Of a DNA stretch of 64,000 nt, positions 42,543 through 52,662 are shown piece by piece; position 1 is the first letter of the stretch; every line of letters begins with the position of its first letter. Origin of the DNA: Prevotella vespertina (GTDB taxonomy: Bacteria; Bacteroidota; Bacteroidia; Bacteroidales; Bacteroidaceae); contig NZ_VVIQ01000001.1 in assembly GCF_009728485.1 (NCBI RefSeq), positions 248,001-312,000 of the forward strand, in the 5' to 3' direction. Under the pieces are notes generated by a model. The model was not told the DNA's origin, made no database searches, and was given only the letters and a program-made list of their open reading frames with translations. The position numbers and the translations under genes are program-made.

Positions 42543-45305
42543 ATGGCAAAACTGTTCCTTCTCGACGCTTATGCGCTAATCTTTCGCTCTTATTATGCAC
42601 TACTTCGCAGCCCACGTATTAATTCTAAAGGTTTGAATACATCGGCTATTATGGGGTTTTGCAACACCTTAAATGAAGTGTTAACTAAGGAGAAACCAAC
42701 GCACATAGCTGTTGCTTTTGATCATGGAAAGACCTTCAGACACGATGCATACCCCCAGTATAAGGCGCAAAGGGAGGAAACGCCGGAGGACATTAAGCTC
42801 TCAGTCCCTATAATCAAACAGATATTAGAGGCATTGCACATCCCTATCTTGCAGGTAGATGGCTTCGAGGCAGATGATATCATAGGTACTGTTGCAACCC
42901 GATTCGGCACCGATGGAATCGATACATTTATGCTTACTCCCGACAAGGACTATGGTCAACTGATCGGACCAAACGTTTTCATGTATCGTCCAAAGCATGG
43001 CGGAGGTTACGAAACACTTGGTGAAAAGGAGGTAGAAAGTAAGTATGGAATCCCTACCCCAGCCCAAGTCATAGACATTCTGGCGTTGATGGGTGACACA
43101 GCAGATAACTTTCCGGGTTGTCCAGGGGTTGGTGAGAAGACTGCAGCGAAGTTAATTAATCAATTCGGGAGCATTGATAATATGCTTGCTCATACTAATG
43201 AGATAAAAGGGAAACTACGGAATAAGGTCGAAGCTGCCGTTGAAGACATCAAAATATCTAAGTTCCTTGCAACAATCCGTACGGACGTTCCATTACAGTT
43301 GGAACTAGATGAAATGAAAGTTCAGCAACCGGATGAAGAGAAACTACGTGCGATATTTGAAGAATTAGAGTTTAAGACACTTATTAACAAGTTTCTTAAC
43401 AAAGATAAAGAGAAGTCAAAAGTTGTCGAAAACCAGCTTGATTTATTTGCAGAATTTGCGCCCGACAACCCAAGCGAAGCAAAAAACGAGAGTTTTGAGA
43501 GCCTTAAAACGACCCAACACAACTATCAACTCGTTGATAATGAGGCTGATTTGCATCGCTTATGTGAGCTTTTTTTAACAAAAGAAACGCTTAGTTTAGA
43601 CACAGAAACCACTTCTACCGATGCAATTAGTGCTGAGTTGGTGGGCTTGAGCTTCTCTGTTGAGGAAAAGGAAGCCTTTTACATCCCTATTCCAGAGAAT
43701 CGCGAAGAAGCCTTGAAACGTGTTGCAATATTCAAACCAGTATATGAGAACGAGTCGATTCTAAAGGTTGGTCAGAACATCAAGTACGATTATGAGGTAC
43801 TAAGCAACTATGGGGTGGAATTGAAAGGAGCGATGTTCGACACGATGATAGCACACTATCTTATCCAACCCGAACTTCGTCACAACATGGACTACATGGC
43901 TGAAACACTCCTTGGATATCGAACCATACACATTGAAGACTTGCTTGGCTCGAAAGGAAAGAAGCAAAAGAATATGCGCGACTTAAGTCCTTCTGAGATT
44001 TATGAATATGCCGCAGAGGATGCCGACATCACCTTACGTCTAAAGAATGTACTCGCTCCTAAGCTGAAAGAACTCAATGTTGAAGAGTTGTTCTGGAGCA
44101 TTGAGATGCCCCTTGTTCGTGTACTGGCTGACATGGAACTTACCGGTGTTCGCATTGATACGGAAGCATTAAAAGAAACATCAAAGATATTCACGGAACG
44201 TATGAGACAATATGAAGTGGATATCTTTAAAGAGGCTGGTGAAGAATTTAACATATCGAGTCCAAAGCAGGTAGGTGACATCCTTTTCGGTAAGATGCAG
44301 ATTATGGATAAGCCCAAGAAGACCAAGACTGGGCAATATGTCACTAGTGAGGAAGTGTTGCAGAGTATCGAATCAAAACATCCTATTGTACGTAACATTC
44401 TGAACTACAGAGGTATGAAGAAGTTGCTAAGTACCTATGTAGAAGCCTTACCCAAACTGATTAACTCTCGTACAGGACACATCCATACCTCCTTCAACCA
44501 GGCGTTAACTGCAACGGGAAGACTATCCTCCAGCGACCCTAACCTACAGAATATTCCAGTGCGAACAGACGATGGGAAAGAGATTAGAAAGTGCTTTATT
44601 CCAGAGGAAGGATGTATGTTCTTTTCAGCTGACTATAGCCAAATTGAACTGCGAATCATGGCTCATCTATCAGAGGATGACAATATGATGGAGGCCTTTA
44701 GAGAGGGTTATGACATACACAGGGCGACGGCGGCTAAGATCTGGCATGAGGCTCTTGATGACGTGACGGACGCACAGAGAAAGAAGGCTAAGCAGGCTAA
44801 CTTTGGTATTATATATGGTATAACTACCTTTGGATTAGCCCAAAGAATGGAGATACCCAACAATGAGGCAAGGGCTTTGATACAGGACTACTTCCGCACA
44901 TTCCCTAAGGTTCAAGCCTACATGGAACATGCGAAAGAGCTTGCAAGAAGCAAAGGTTATGCAGAAACATTGTTCCATCGTCGCCGCTACCTACCGAATA
45001 TCAACAGTCGAAATGGTACCATCCGAGGTTTCGATGAGCGCAATGCTATCAACGCACCAATACAAGGGACAGAGGCAGACATTATAAAGGTTGCTATGGT
45101 GCGGATATGGAATCGATTCAAAGAAGAGGGTATCCGCTCAAAGATGATACTACAGGTACATGACGAACTCAACTTCTCTGTTTACCCAGATGAGCGTGAG
45201 AAGGTGGAGAAAATAGTCCTCGAAGAGATGCAGAATGCCTATCCCCTCAATGTCCCACTAATAGCTGATGCTGGTTGGGGAAAGAACTGGTTAGAAGCAC
45301 ATTAA
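42543..45305 (+). CDS. polA: DNA polymerase I
   Basis: 920 residues with all three domains. The 5'-nuclease (about 1-290) starts FLLDAYALIFRSYYAL and has GFEADDIIGT and DILALMGDTADNFPG. The 3'-5' proofreading domain (about 320-520) keeps its metal ligands (LSLDTETTS) and DADITLRL. The polymerase (about 540-920) has motif A DYSQIELRIMAHLSED, motif B RKKAKQANFGIIYG and motif C QVHDELNFS. So proofreading is predicted intact, unlike in several Gram-positive homologues. It fills gaps in repair and removes RNA primers. Repeat locus R7 follows. Confidence 0.97.
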   Translation: MAKLFLLDAYALIFRSYYALLRSPRINSKGLNTSAIMGFCNTLNEVLTKEKPTHIAVAFDHGKTFRHDAYPQYKAQREETPEDIKLSVPIIKQILEALHIPILQVDGFEADDIIGTVATRFGTDGIDTFMLTPDKDYGQLIGPNVFMYRPKHGGGYETLGEKEVESKYGIPTPAQVIDILALMGDTADNFPGCPGVGEKTAAKLINQFGSIDNMLAHTNEIKGKLRNKVEAAVEDIKISKFLATIRTDVPLQLELDEMKVQQPDEEKLRAIFEELEFKTLINKFLNKDKEKSKVVENQLDLFAEFAPDNPSEAKNESFESLKTTQHNYQLVDNEADLHRLCELFLTKETLSLDTETTSTDAISAELVGLSFSVEEKEAFYIPIPENREEALKRVAIFKPVYENESILKVGQNIKYDYEVLSNYGVELKGAMFDTMIAHYLIQPELRHNMDYMAETLLGYRTIHIEDLLGSKGKKQKNMRDLSPSEIYEYAAEDADITLRLKNVLAPKLKELNVEELFWSIEMPLVRVLADMELTGVRIDTEALKETSKIFTERMRQYEVDIFKEAGEEFNISSPKQVGDILFGKMQIMDKPKKTKTGQYVTSEEVLQSIESKHPIVRNILNYRGMKKLLSTYVEALPKLINSRTGHIHTSFNQALTATGRLSSSDPNLQNIPVRTDDGKEIRKCFIPEEGCMFFSADYSQIELRIMAHLSEDDNMMEAFREGYDIHRATAAKIWHEALDDVTDAQRKKAKQANFGIIYGITTFGLAQRMEIPNNEARALIQDYFRTFPKVQAYMEHAKELARSKGYAETLFHRRRYLPNINSRNGTIRGFDERNAINAPIQGTEADIIKVAMVRIWNRFKEEGIRSKMILQVHDELNFSVYPDEREKVEKIVLEEMQNAYPLNVPLIADAGWGKNWLEAH

Positions 45306-45343
45306 GGTTATGAAACACAGAAATAGATAACTGTGCCAGTGTA

Positions 45344-45355
45344 ACGAGGCACAAC
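45344..45355. repeat. ACGAGGCACAAC segment before repeat R7
   Basis: An exact copy of the first 12 bases of block C1 (12588-12599), here on the other side of the 22-bp locus. It suggests rearranged association of the two parts. Confidence 0.5.
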
Positions 45356-45386
45356 CTCGATAGCAACAGACAAAAGAGTACAAAGA

Positions 45387-45494
45387 AAGAGACGCCCTTT
45401 TCGATTTGAAGAGGGCGTCTCTTTGCATCAAAAGAAGCCTCTCTTCGCATCAAGGAAACGCCCTCTTCAAATCGAGGAGAGCCTTTCCTTCTTT
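45387..45494. repeat. 22-bp-period palindromic repeat locus R7 (five units)
   Basis: Units start at 45387, 45409, 45431, 45452 and 45475 (periods 22, 22, 21, 23). Cores read AGACGCCC, GGGCGTCT, AGCCTCTC, AACGCCC and GAGCCTTTC; spacers are CGATTTG, GCATCA, GCATC and AAATCG. Units 1 and 2 pair as GAGACGCCC/GGGCGTCTC. It lies between polA and the GH3-family gene. Downstream to 45620 is C-rich DNA with small complementary blocks (CCCCTCTTTC / AGAGGGA), like a decayed C1 block. Confidence 0.8.
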
Positions 45495-45724
45495 ACAGTA
45501 CATTATCCCGTTAACTATTCCTCCCCTACTTGCGAGATTGATTGAGGCTTTACATCCCCTCTTTCAGAGGGACTTTAGGCGCCTTCCCGTTCGCTATCCC
45601 TCCCCTTAGAGACGGCTAAATGGCGTGTTAATAACAACGTGAAAAACACGAACAAACCACTTTTTAGACTGCATATTGCAATGTTAAAAAGATAGAAAAG
45701 CCTTAACATCTAGCATTTTTGGCG

Positions 45725-45732
45725 TACTTTTG
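45725..45732 (+). promoter_or_regulatory. -7 element of the GH3-family gene
   Basis: TACTTTTG, 26 nt before the ATG at 45759. Confidence 0.55.
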
Positions 45733-45758
45733 CAATTTAATCAAGCAATGAAATTTGA

Positions 45759-47270
45759 ATGAGTCTTACTAGTTTAGTAAACAAACTATACTTCCAACCA
45801 CGCCGCAAGGAGCTAGAACGCTATACTACTGATAGCGAAGCTATCCAGCAGGAGGTTATGGAATACCTTATAGAACGGGCTAAAGATACAGAATACGGAC
45901 GCAAACATCTGTTCTCAACCATCACTTCTTATGATGATTTCGTGCATAACGTGCCCGTCAATACCTATGAAGAACTGAAGGACGACATCGATAGAATGCG
46001 TCATGGAGAACGTGATATTCTATGGCCAGGAGTGGTTAGATGGTATGCTAAGTCATCAGGAACTACAAACGACAAGAGTAAGTTTATCCCCGTAACTCAC
46101 GAAGGACTGCAAACCATTCATTACCAAGGTGGTAAGGATGTAATCGCTTATTACCTTAGTAATCACCCTGAGAGTAAACTCTTCAATGGCAAAGGTTTGA
46201 TCCTTGGTGGTAGCCATTCTCCCAATTACAACTTGCACAATTCCCTTGTTGGAGACCTAAGTGCAATACTCATAGAGAATATTAATCCACTTGCAAATAT
46301 CGTGCGTGTCCCCAAGAAAGAGACTGCTCTATTGAGTGACTTCGAGGTGAAACGCGATCGAATAGCACGGGAAACTCTTAAGCAAAACATCACTAATATC
46401 TCTGGAGTACCATCATGGATGCTATCCGTATTAGTGCGTGTCATGGAGCTAAGTGGTAAACAACATCTTGAAGAAGTGTGGCCTAATTTGGAGGTATTCT
46501 TCCATGGTGGCATTGCTTTCACACCTTATCGTGAACAATACGAACAGCTTATTACAAAGCAGGGAATGAACTATATGGAGACATATAACGCCTCGGAAGG
46601 GTTCTTCGGAATACAGGATGACCCTTCAGATAGCAGTATGTCGCTCATGCTTGATTATGGAGTATTCTACGAGTTCTTGCCTATGGACGAGTTTGGAAAC
46701 GAGCATCCGAACATCGTCCCACTATCTGGTGTAGAGGTTGGACGCAACTATGCCATGCTGATTAGCACCTCCTGCGGTCTTTGGAGATATGAGATTGGCG
46801 ACACAGTACAGTTTACTTCCACCCGTCCTTATAAGTTTATTATCACCGGAAGAACCAAGTATTTCATCAATGCCTTTGGTGAGGAACTCATCATGGACAA
46901 TGCAGAAAAGGGACTTGATGCCGCTTGTAAGGCTACAGGAGCACAAATATTAGACTATACCGCAGCACCTATTTATATGGATGCAAAGGCTAAGTGCCGA
47001 CACCAATGGCTCATTGAGTTTGCCAAAGAACCAGCGTCTATTGCAGAGTTTGCCACTATCCTCGATAACAAACTACAAGAGATTAACTCCGATTATGAGG
47101 CTAAACGCTATCATAATGTGACCCTTCAGCCCCTCGAAATCATTGTCGCTCGTAAGAACCTCTTCAATGATTGGCTGAAAACAAAGGGTAAGCTCGGTGG
47201 TCAACACAAGATTCCTCGCTTGTCAAACAGCCGTTCTAATCTTGAAGAATTACTGACAATGAACCAGTAA
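45759..47270 (+). CDS. GH3 auxin-responsive-promoter family protein (adenylating acyl-acid amido synthetase fold)
   Basis: 503 residues, cytoplasmic. It belongs to the bacterial branch of the GH3 family. Adenylation motifs are visible: RWYAKSSGTTNDKSKFIPVT (P-loop-like, about 90-109), ETYNASEGFFGIQDD (about 272-286) and YRYEIGD-like WRYEIGDTVQFTS with the later FIITGRTKYFIN. Plant members join amino acids to hormones; the bacterial substrate is unknown, and the family name must not be read as an auxin function. Alternative ATG at 45748 is out of frame. The lipoprotein gene follows 79 nt downstream. Confidence 0.88.
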   Translation: MSLTSLVNKLYFQPRRKELERYTTDSEAIQQEVMEYLIERAKDTEYGRKHLFSTITSYDDFVHNVPVNTYEELKDDIDRMRHGERDILWPGVVRWYAKSSGTTNDKSKFIPVTHEGLQTIHYQGGKDVIAYYLSNHPESKLFNGKGLILGGSHSPNYNLHNSLVGDLSAILIENINPLANIVRVPKKETALLSDFEVKRDRIARETLKQNITNISGVPSWMLSVLVRVMELSGKQHLEEVWPNLEVFFHGGIAFTPYREQYEQLITKQGMNYMETYNASEGFFGIQDDPSDSSMSLMLDYGVFYEFLPMDEFGNEHPNIVPLSGVEVGRNYAMLISTSCGLWRYEIGDTVQFTSTRPYKFIITGRTKYFINAFGEELIMDNAEKGLDAACKATGAQILDYTAAPIYMDAKAKCRHQWLIEFAKEPASIAEFATILDNKLQEINSDYEAKRYHNVTLQPLEIIVARKNLFNDWLKTKGKLGGQHKIPRLSNSRSNLEELLTMNQ

Positions 47271-47349
47271 ATACGCTCTTCTTGATTGCAGATACCCACA
47301 TAGAATGCTCGGCATAAGCCCCTCATCGACTATAAAAGTTCAATAAGAT

Positions 47350-49350
47350 ATGAAGAAAATAACACTCGCATATAGTCTTATAACCCTCCTTCTCCTATCG
47401 TTAGTGTCGTGTGCTAAGATGGGACAACCCGATGGTGGATGGTTTGACGAGACACCTCCTAAGGTCGTAGGAGCCTCTCCCTCTGATCGAGCAACCGATG
47501 TAAACAGTAAGAAAGTGAACATCTTTTTCGATGAGTTCATCAAGTTAGAGAACGCATCAGAGAAGGTTGTTGTGTCTCCACCACAGCTAGAAGCACCAGA
47601 GATAAAGGCTCAAGGCAAGCATATCTCCGTCGCTTTGCAAGACAAACTACAGCCGAATACAACCTACACTATCGACTTCTCGGATGCAATCTCCGATAAC
47701 AACGAGGGCAATCCACTAGGTAATTACACTTACAGCTTCTCTACTGGCGATCATATTGATACTCTCGAAGTATCTGGCTATGTGTTGGAAGCAGAGAATC
47801 TAGAGCCTATCAAGGGGATACTTGTGGGTCTTTACAGCAATCAGAGTGACACTGCTTTCCAGAAACTACCGATGTTGCGCGTCTCAAGAACCGATAGTCG
47901 GGGGCACTTTGTGATACGTGGTGTTGCTAAAGGAGACTATCGTATCTATGCACTAAAGGATGCGGACGGCAATTACATGTACAATCAAAAGAGTGAGGAG
48001 ATTGCTTTCACGCCTGAAGTTATCATGCCTTCGTGGAAGCCGGACATACGACAAGACACGCTATGGACGGACTCTTTGCACATCAAAGACATTAAGCAGG
48101 TGCCTTACACCCACTTTCTTCCAGACGACGTAACGCTCTCTGCCTTCACAGCAGTACAAACGGATCGATACTTCATAAAGGCAGAAAGAAAGGATGCAGA
48201 CCACTTCACGCTCTTCTTTAGCTATGGAGATGCGAGCCTACCACAGCTTACTCCACTGAATTTCAACGCTAAGGATGCCTTCTTGGAAGAGCCAAGTATG
48301 AACCAAGACACCATTACTTATTGGCTTCGTGACTCTGCACTTATCAATCAAGACACCCTACGTATGAAGATGACATACAATATGACGGACAGCACGGGGA
48401 GGCTTGTTCCACAGACCGAGACGCTTGAGCTACTTGCAAAAACACCTTATGCAAAGCGCATGAAGAGCCAACAAGAGGAATACGACAAGTGGAAAAAGAA
48501 GCAAGATAAGGCTAAGGAACGTGGGAAAGCGTATGAGACAGCAATGCCAGCAAAGCCCCTTGACGTGAAATATAACGTCCCGTCGCAGATGAGTCCAGAC
48601 CAGAATCTATCCTTCGAGATTGCTGCTCCGATAGAGAAGATCGATACTTCCAAGATACAACTCTATGAGAAGGTGGACAGCTCATGGTATCGAGCGAAGT
48701 ACCAGTTGGGTACTGAACCCGGAAAACCACGTCAGTTACAACTCGTCAGTGCGTGGGATACGGGCAAAGAATACAGCTTGGAGCTTGATTCAGCAGCCTT
48801 CACGGATATCTACGGGAGGCTTTCTAAGAAGTACAAACAGGGTATTCGCATCCCTTCCATTGATGAGTATGGCACCTTAGTGATGTCTCTTGAGGGTATG
48901 AAGGGCAAGAACTGCCTCGTACAACTGCTCAACGAAAGCGATAAACCAGTAAGGGAAACAACCGCAAAAGACGATAAGGCGACCTTCTACTACATAAAGC
49001 CTGGCACGTACTACATGCGCCTCATTGTTGATGATAACGATAACGGCAAGTGGGACGGAGGTGATTATGCAACGCAGCGAGAGCCTGAGGCGGTGTATTA
49101 CTACCCTAAATCCATAGAGTGCAAAGCGAAACGTGATGTGCAAGGAACGTGGAATCCACGCCTTCTACCGCTCTATCAACAGAAGCCTGGGGCAATTACT
49201 AAGCAGAAGGCAGATACGCAGCGTAAGGCAAGGAGTCGCAATCTGGAGCGTGCCCGCAGCCTCGGTATAGACCTCCCAAGCGAAGATATACTACAAGGGA
49301 AGGTAAAGATTAAGAAGGTAAAGGATAAGAGGTCTGAACCTAAAAAGTAG
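47350..49350 (+). CDS. Ig-like (Big_5) domain lipoprotein
   Basis: 666 residues. Lipoprotein signal peptide with the lipobox LVSC (Cys21). The first mature region is an SbsA-type Ig-like domain (about 35-130): PPKVVGASPSDRATDVNSKK, FFDEFIKLENASEKVVVSPP and NTTYTIDFSDAISDNNEG. Next come carboxypeptidase-like beta domains (VSGYVLEAENLEPIKGILVGLY, about 140) and a long beta-rich remainder with a Lys-rich helix near 370-395. The tail is strongly basic (KRSEPKK). Probably a surface or periplasmic lipoprotein; the function is unknown. Confidence 0.85.
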   Translation: MKKITLAYSLITLLLLSLVSCAKMGQPDGGWFDETPPKVVGASPSDRATDVNSKKVNIFFDEFIKLENASEKVVVSPPQLEAPEIKAQGKHISVALQDKLQPNTTYTIDFSDAISDNNEGNPLGNYTYSFSTGDHIDTLEVSGYVLEAENLEPIKGILVGLYSNQSDTAFQKLPMLRVSRTDSRGHFVIRGVAKGDYRIYALKDADGNYMYNQKSEEIAFTPEVIMPSWKPDIRQDTLWTDSLHIKDIKQVPYTHFLPDDVTLSAFTAVQTDRYFIKAERKDADHFTLFFSYGDASLPQLTPLNFNAKDAFLEEPSMNQDTITYWLRDSALINQDTLRMKMTYNMTDSTGRLVPQTETLELLAKTPYAKRMKSQQEEYDKWKKKQDKAKERGKAYETAMPAKPLDVKYNVPSQMSPDQNLSFEIAAPIEKIDTSKIQLYEKVDSSWYRAKYQLGTEPGKPRQLQLVSAWDTGKEYSLELDSAAFTDIYGRLSKKYKQGIRIPSIDEYGTLVMSLEGMKGKNCLVQLLNESDKPVRETTAKDDKATFYYIKPGTYYMRLIVDDNDNGKWDGGDYATQREPEAVYYYPKSIECKAKRDVQGTWNPRLLPLYQQKPGAITKQKADTQRKARSRNLERARSLGIDLPSEDILQGKVKIKKVKDKRSEPKK

Positions 49351-49429
49351 ATTTTCACCCAATCCTAAGCCTCATCTATCCCCCCTCTTAATAACTAAAG
49401 AAATAAGAGAAAACCAGCTTTAAAAAACA

Positions 49430-49517
49430 AAGAGAGCCTTTCTTCAATTTGAAGAGAGGCTTTCTTTGCATCAAGGAGAGGCTCTTTTTGCCCTCAAAAG
49501 GGCGTTTCTTCATTTGT
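49430..49517. repeat. 22-bp-period palindromic repeat locus R8 (four exact 22-bp units)
   Basis: Units at 49430, 49452, 49474 and 49496, period exactly 22. They begin AAGAGAGCCTTTCTTC, AAGAGAGGCTTTCTTTG, AGGAGAGGCTCTTTTTG and AAAAGGGCGTTTCTTC. Unit 1 pairs with unit 2 (AAGAGAGCCTTTCTT against AAGAGAGGCTTTCTT with mismatches). It lies between the converging lipoprotein and acyltransferase genes. Confidence 0.85.
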
Positions 49518-49571
49518 TGTGAGTTTATACGTCTATAACAGTTATAGCCTCATACAAGGTAAAGAAAGGAC

Positions 49572-50561
49572 TTAATAAAGCTTTCCAAGCATAAATGGCA
49601 AGTAGCGATAGACGATTGCAACAATACAGCTTGCCACTATGCAGACCAAAGCATAGGCTATCAGTACACTATAATAAGCTCCATGATAGCCTAAATCCAC
49701 CTTCTCAAGTGCTAAAGATAAGCAAAGGGGAACACCTCCACAGACGAAATAATAAACAATACTATGCGCTCCAACCCACTCTAAAGGCTTACATCTTGGC
49801 AGTAGCTTACAAACATTGACAAGTAAGAAAATACTCGTTAACATATCAAGGAAGAAGATGAAATAAGAGTCTATACCCATTGGGTATATCATTGTGTGCA
49901 CCCCTTTGCACGTTGCATAACCTTTTATTACTATAAGAAATATAAAGAGGAATGACGTATATAATGGTGTGTTGATATGGTTGAAAACATCTTTTCGACA
50001 TTGATAAAACCATCCGATATAAAGGAAAAGGACTGCTTGCAAGGCATTGTTGATACACCAAGGATAATCAGTGGATTGTTTCGTTAAAAGTACCGAACCA
50101 ACAAAAGCACAAGAGGAGAGTATGAATAAGGATATAACTTTTCCACGAGTTATCCACAAGAAAAGGCTAAAAACAACTTCAGAAACTATCAAGGCAGCTA
50201 TAAACCAAGAGGCTCGACCAGTCAAGATAGGCAATAATACGCTTTCCCAGTCTATACTATGACCATGTACAAAGGCTTTCGGAAGTGCCAAAACAGCAGT
50301 AAAAAGGAGGTAAGGAAGAAGTAGACTGCGCCCTATCGAAGTCAGCTTGTGCCTCAAAGAAAAGCCTTGCTGTTTGTACATGAGGTATCCTGACAGAAAG
50401 AAAAAGACGATTAGAACATTCGAAACATACCAATCATAAGGAATAAGGTTACCTCCTGTATAATAGATTTCAGTATGGTCTAACAATATTGCCAACATAC
50501 AGAAACCTCGCAGCATGTCTATCCAACGTACCCTCTCTACCATCATTTGCTCTATTGACAA
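49572..50561 (-). CDS. acyltransferase-3 family membrane protein
   Basis: 329 residues, about ten membrane segments. The family start RVRWIDMLRGFCMLAILLDH (about 10-29) carries the catalytic His and is followed by FFFLSGYLMYK. ATG codons at 50561 and a few codons later (MMVERV) are both possible. It likely acetylates a surface sugar. It is the last gene of the minus-strand run that includes a glycosyltransferase and porZ, so a cell-surface polysaccharide role is plausible but inferred. The other family member is at 27728-28801. Confidence 0.83.
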   Translation of the reverse strand: MSIEQMMVERVRWIDMLRGFCMLAILLDHTEIYYTGGNLIPYDWYVSNVLIVFFFLSGYLMYKQQGFSLRHKLTSIGRSLLLPYLLFTAVLALPKAFVHGHSIDWESVLLPILTGRASWFIAALIVSEVVFSLFLWITRGKVISLFILSSCAFVGSVLLTKQSTDYPWCINNALQAVLFLYIGWFYQCRKDVFNHINTPLYTSFLFIFLIVIKGYATCKGVHTMIYPMGIDSYFIFFLDMLTSIFLLVNVCKLLPRCKPLEWVGAHSIVYYFVCGGVPLCLSLALEKVDLGYHGAYYSVLIAYALVCIVASCIVAIVYRYLPFMLGKLY

Positions 50562-50619
50562 CCCTCCATTATAAGTGTCCTTATAGTCAGATTATTATGA
50601 AATCATTAATATTTCCGTT

Positions 50620-52638
50620 CTATCTAACAATCGCCACCTTACAAACAACTCCATTGTTGCCGTCTTCATCAGCACTTTCAACCATGTAAACACCTGATGC
50701 AACGGGTTTACCGAACTTGTCCTTGCCATCCCAAACAAAGCTACCACCATTGCTAGTACCTGCTGCGACGAGTACACCATTTGTCGTAACAATCTTCACA
50801 TCAGCGTTCATTGAGAGTCCAACAATAGTGATTGGACCTGTATAACCGGGCTTAACTGGATTTGGATAAGCGTATGTTTTGTCCTCACTCGGTTGGTCGG
50901 ATGGTGTCGTCGCATCGCTCATGTAAGAGCATAAACCCTTGTCCGTGCCGAAGAATACTTCTCCTGTTGCGTTGTTGATAGCGATAGAAAGGATATTATC
51001 CGATAGGAGCGGACTATTTGAAGAGAGGATATGTTTCACCTGTGTCATATTATCGGCACTGATGAGATAAACACCATTTGCCTTTGTTCCAAACCATTTT
51101 CTGCCTCCTCCATCAATAGCCATACAGGTGACATCAATGCCTGACAGAAGGTAATCGGCAAGGTTGGTACCATCGTTACGAGGCACTTTTACCTGCGTAA
51201 AAACGGCTGTTTCAGGGTTATCAATAGCCGAACGAGACAAGAGAAGTGGTCCTATAGTAGTGGTAACCCACACATCTCCATTCGACAAAGGTGTCACGCT
51301 ATGGGGTACTAAGTCTAAGTTTGAACCATCCTCATTGACAAATCGAGTGAAAGAAAGCAACTTGTCGGTTGCTGGTTGGTAACAGAACAAAGCCGGATAG
51401 CCCCAGTGATCGTTACAGAACCATAAGTTGTTGCGGTTATCAAAGACCATACTTGTTAGGACTGAGCCCCCTACTCCATCCTTCATAAGGGCTGGCTTAC
51501 TGAAAGAAGTCATCTGTCCATCAGCCGAAAGACGCAAGAGATTCTCTCTGGAGGCTTGACTATTTAATATCCAAAGGTCTCCTTTATTATCGAAACAAAG
51601 TCCATTAATAAGCACATAGTTGTTTCCTAACTCTCGTCCTCGGTCCATTGCGCCTTGTAACAAGCTGTTGTCTTTGTTATAATAAGTCTTTAACTGCCCA
51701 TCAAGGAACTCGTATAAGCCTGTCCTTCCACCAACAAATACATGGTTAGCATTACGTGGGTCGACTGCAAGAACATTGTTATCAAGATACTCATAGCCCG
51801 TTTTTAACGATAGATTCTCTTGATAATTCGTCCACTCACCATCGTGTAGAATCTGTACAGCACCAGGTGTATTAGAATCTCCATAACCTGATTTAAACAT
51901 ACCTGGAACGGTATATAAGCGGTTATTAAGGTATTGGATATAGGCAAAACCATTATACTTTGGACCTCCAGGACTCAATGTTTTCGCTTGATTAAGGAGG
52001 TTTGCATCCATCCTCTTAGGTCTTTCCACATAGCCACCAACCCGTGTCCAGTTGTTCTTATCGAGCAAGTTTGCCGTTAACGAAGCACGATAAAGCCCAT
52101 TAGACTGGCTTGCGGCATAAATGTAAGAACCTTCTATATAACTGTAATTAACAGGAAAGGAGAGGTTATAACTGTCGCTTATTTCTGCCTTAGCAACATT
52201 CAGTTTGACAAGTCCGAAGCCTGTTGAGAGATAGCAATAAGCCCCATTCATATCAATACTATAGATAGTCTTGTCGGAAGTCAAAGCCTTTAAGTAATAG
52301 TCGGGTACGTTCGTAACGTTCCCCTTAGCGTCCATTAGGTCGATATTATTGTCTTCGTAGACAGTAACAAGGCGCTTGGCGACTTCGTTCCAACCAATGA
52401 ATCGGATGTCAATAGAGCTTAGTCCGTTCTGTTTATCGTATGTTTGAATACTTTGATCAGCCTTATTATAGGTGTAAAGGGCATTAGATGCAAGTACATA
52501 TAACCGATTGCCTCCTTGCTCAACCCATTGTATGTTGGCATAAGAAAGGTAAGACTTCCATGTCCCAATACCTCCTGCAAAAGCAGAGAGAGAGGATATG
52601 AGAATGATAAAAGATAGGATAATTCGTTTTATTGTCAT
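50620..52638 (-). CDS. porZ: PorZ-like beta-propeller protein of the type IX secretion system
   Basis: 672 residues. Signal peptide ends SAFA before GGIGTW. Two beta-propeller domains follow (about 25-300 and 310-570), with repeats such as NRLYVLASNALYTYNKADQS and NHVFVGGRTGLYEFLDGQ, and an N-terminal IGTWKSYLSYANIQWVEQ opening like PorZ. The C-terminal 80 residues form a type IX-like sorting domain: YAYPNPVKPGYTGPI, FVWDGKDKFGKPVASGVYMV. In Porphyromonas, PorZ belongs to the surface sortase complex that attaches cargo to A-LPS. A two-component-regulator propeller protein is the alternative. Other type IX genes are not in the window. Confidence 0.82.
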   Translation of the reverse strand: MTIKRIILSFIILISSLSAFAGGIGTWKSYLSYANIQWVEQGGNRLYVLASNALYTYNKADQSIQTYDKQNGLSSIDIRFIGWNEVAKRLVTVYEDNNIDLMDAKGNVTNVPDYYLKALTSDKTIYSIDMNGAYCYLSTGFGLVKLNVAKAEISDSYNLSFPVNYSYIEGSYIYAASQSNGLYRASLTANLLDKNNWTRVGGYVERPKRMDANLLNQAKTLSPGGPKYNGFAYIQYLNNRLYTVPGMFKSGYGDSNTPGAVQILHDGEWTNYQENLSLKTGYEYLDNNVLAVDPRNANHVFVGGRTGLYEFLDGQLKTYYNKDNSLLQGAMDRGRELGNNYVLINGLCFDNKGDLWILNSQASRENLLRLSADGQMTSFSKPALMKDGVGGSVLTSMVFDNRNNLWFCNDHWGYPALFCYQPATDKLLSFTRFVNEDGSNLDLVPHSVTPLSNGDVWVTTTIGPLLLSRSAIDNPETAVFTQVKVPRNDGTNLADYLLSGIDVTCMAIDGGGRKWFGTKANGVYLISADNMTQVKHILSSNSPLLSDNILSIAINNATGEVFFGTDKGLCSYMSDATTPSDQPSEDKTYAYPNPVKPGYTGPITIVGLSMNADVKIVTTNGVLVAAGTSNGGSFVWDGKDKFGKPVASGVYMVESADEDGNNGVVCKVAIVR

Positions 52639-52662
52639 AGTGGGTTCTTGTCGAAATGAATA

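Noticed and set aside
2667..50158. Perfect DnaA boxes TTATCCACA at 2667, 4282, 13827 and 50150 as signs of oriC
   Set aside because: They are single, far apart and inside genes; an origin needs a close cluster with an AT-rich unwinding region.
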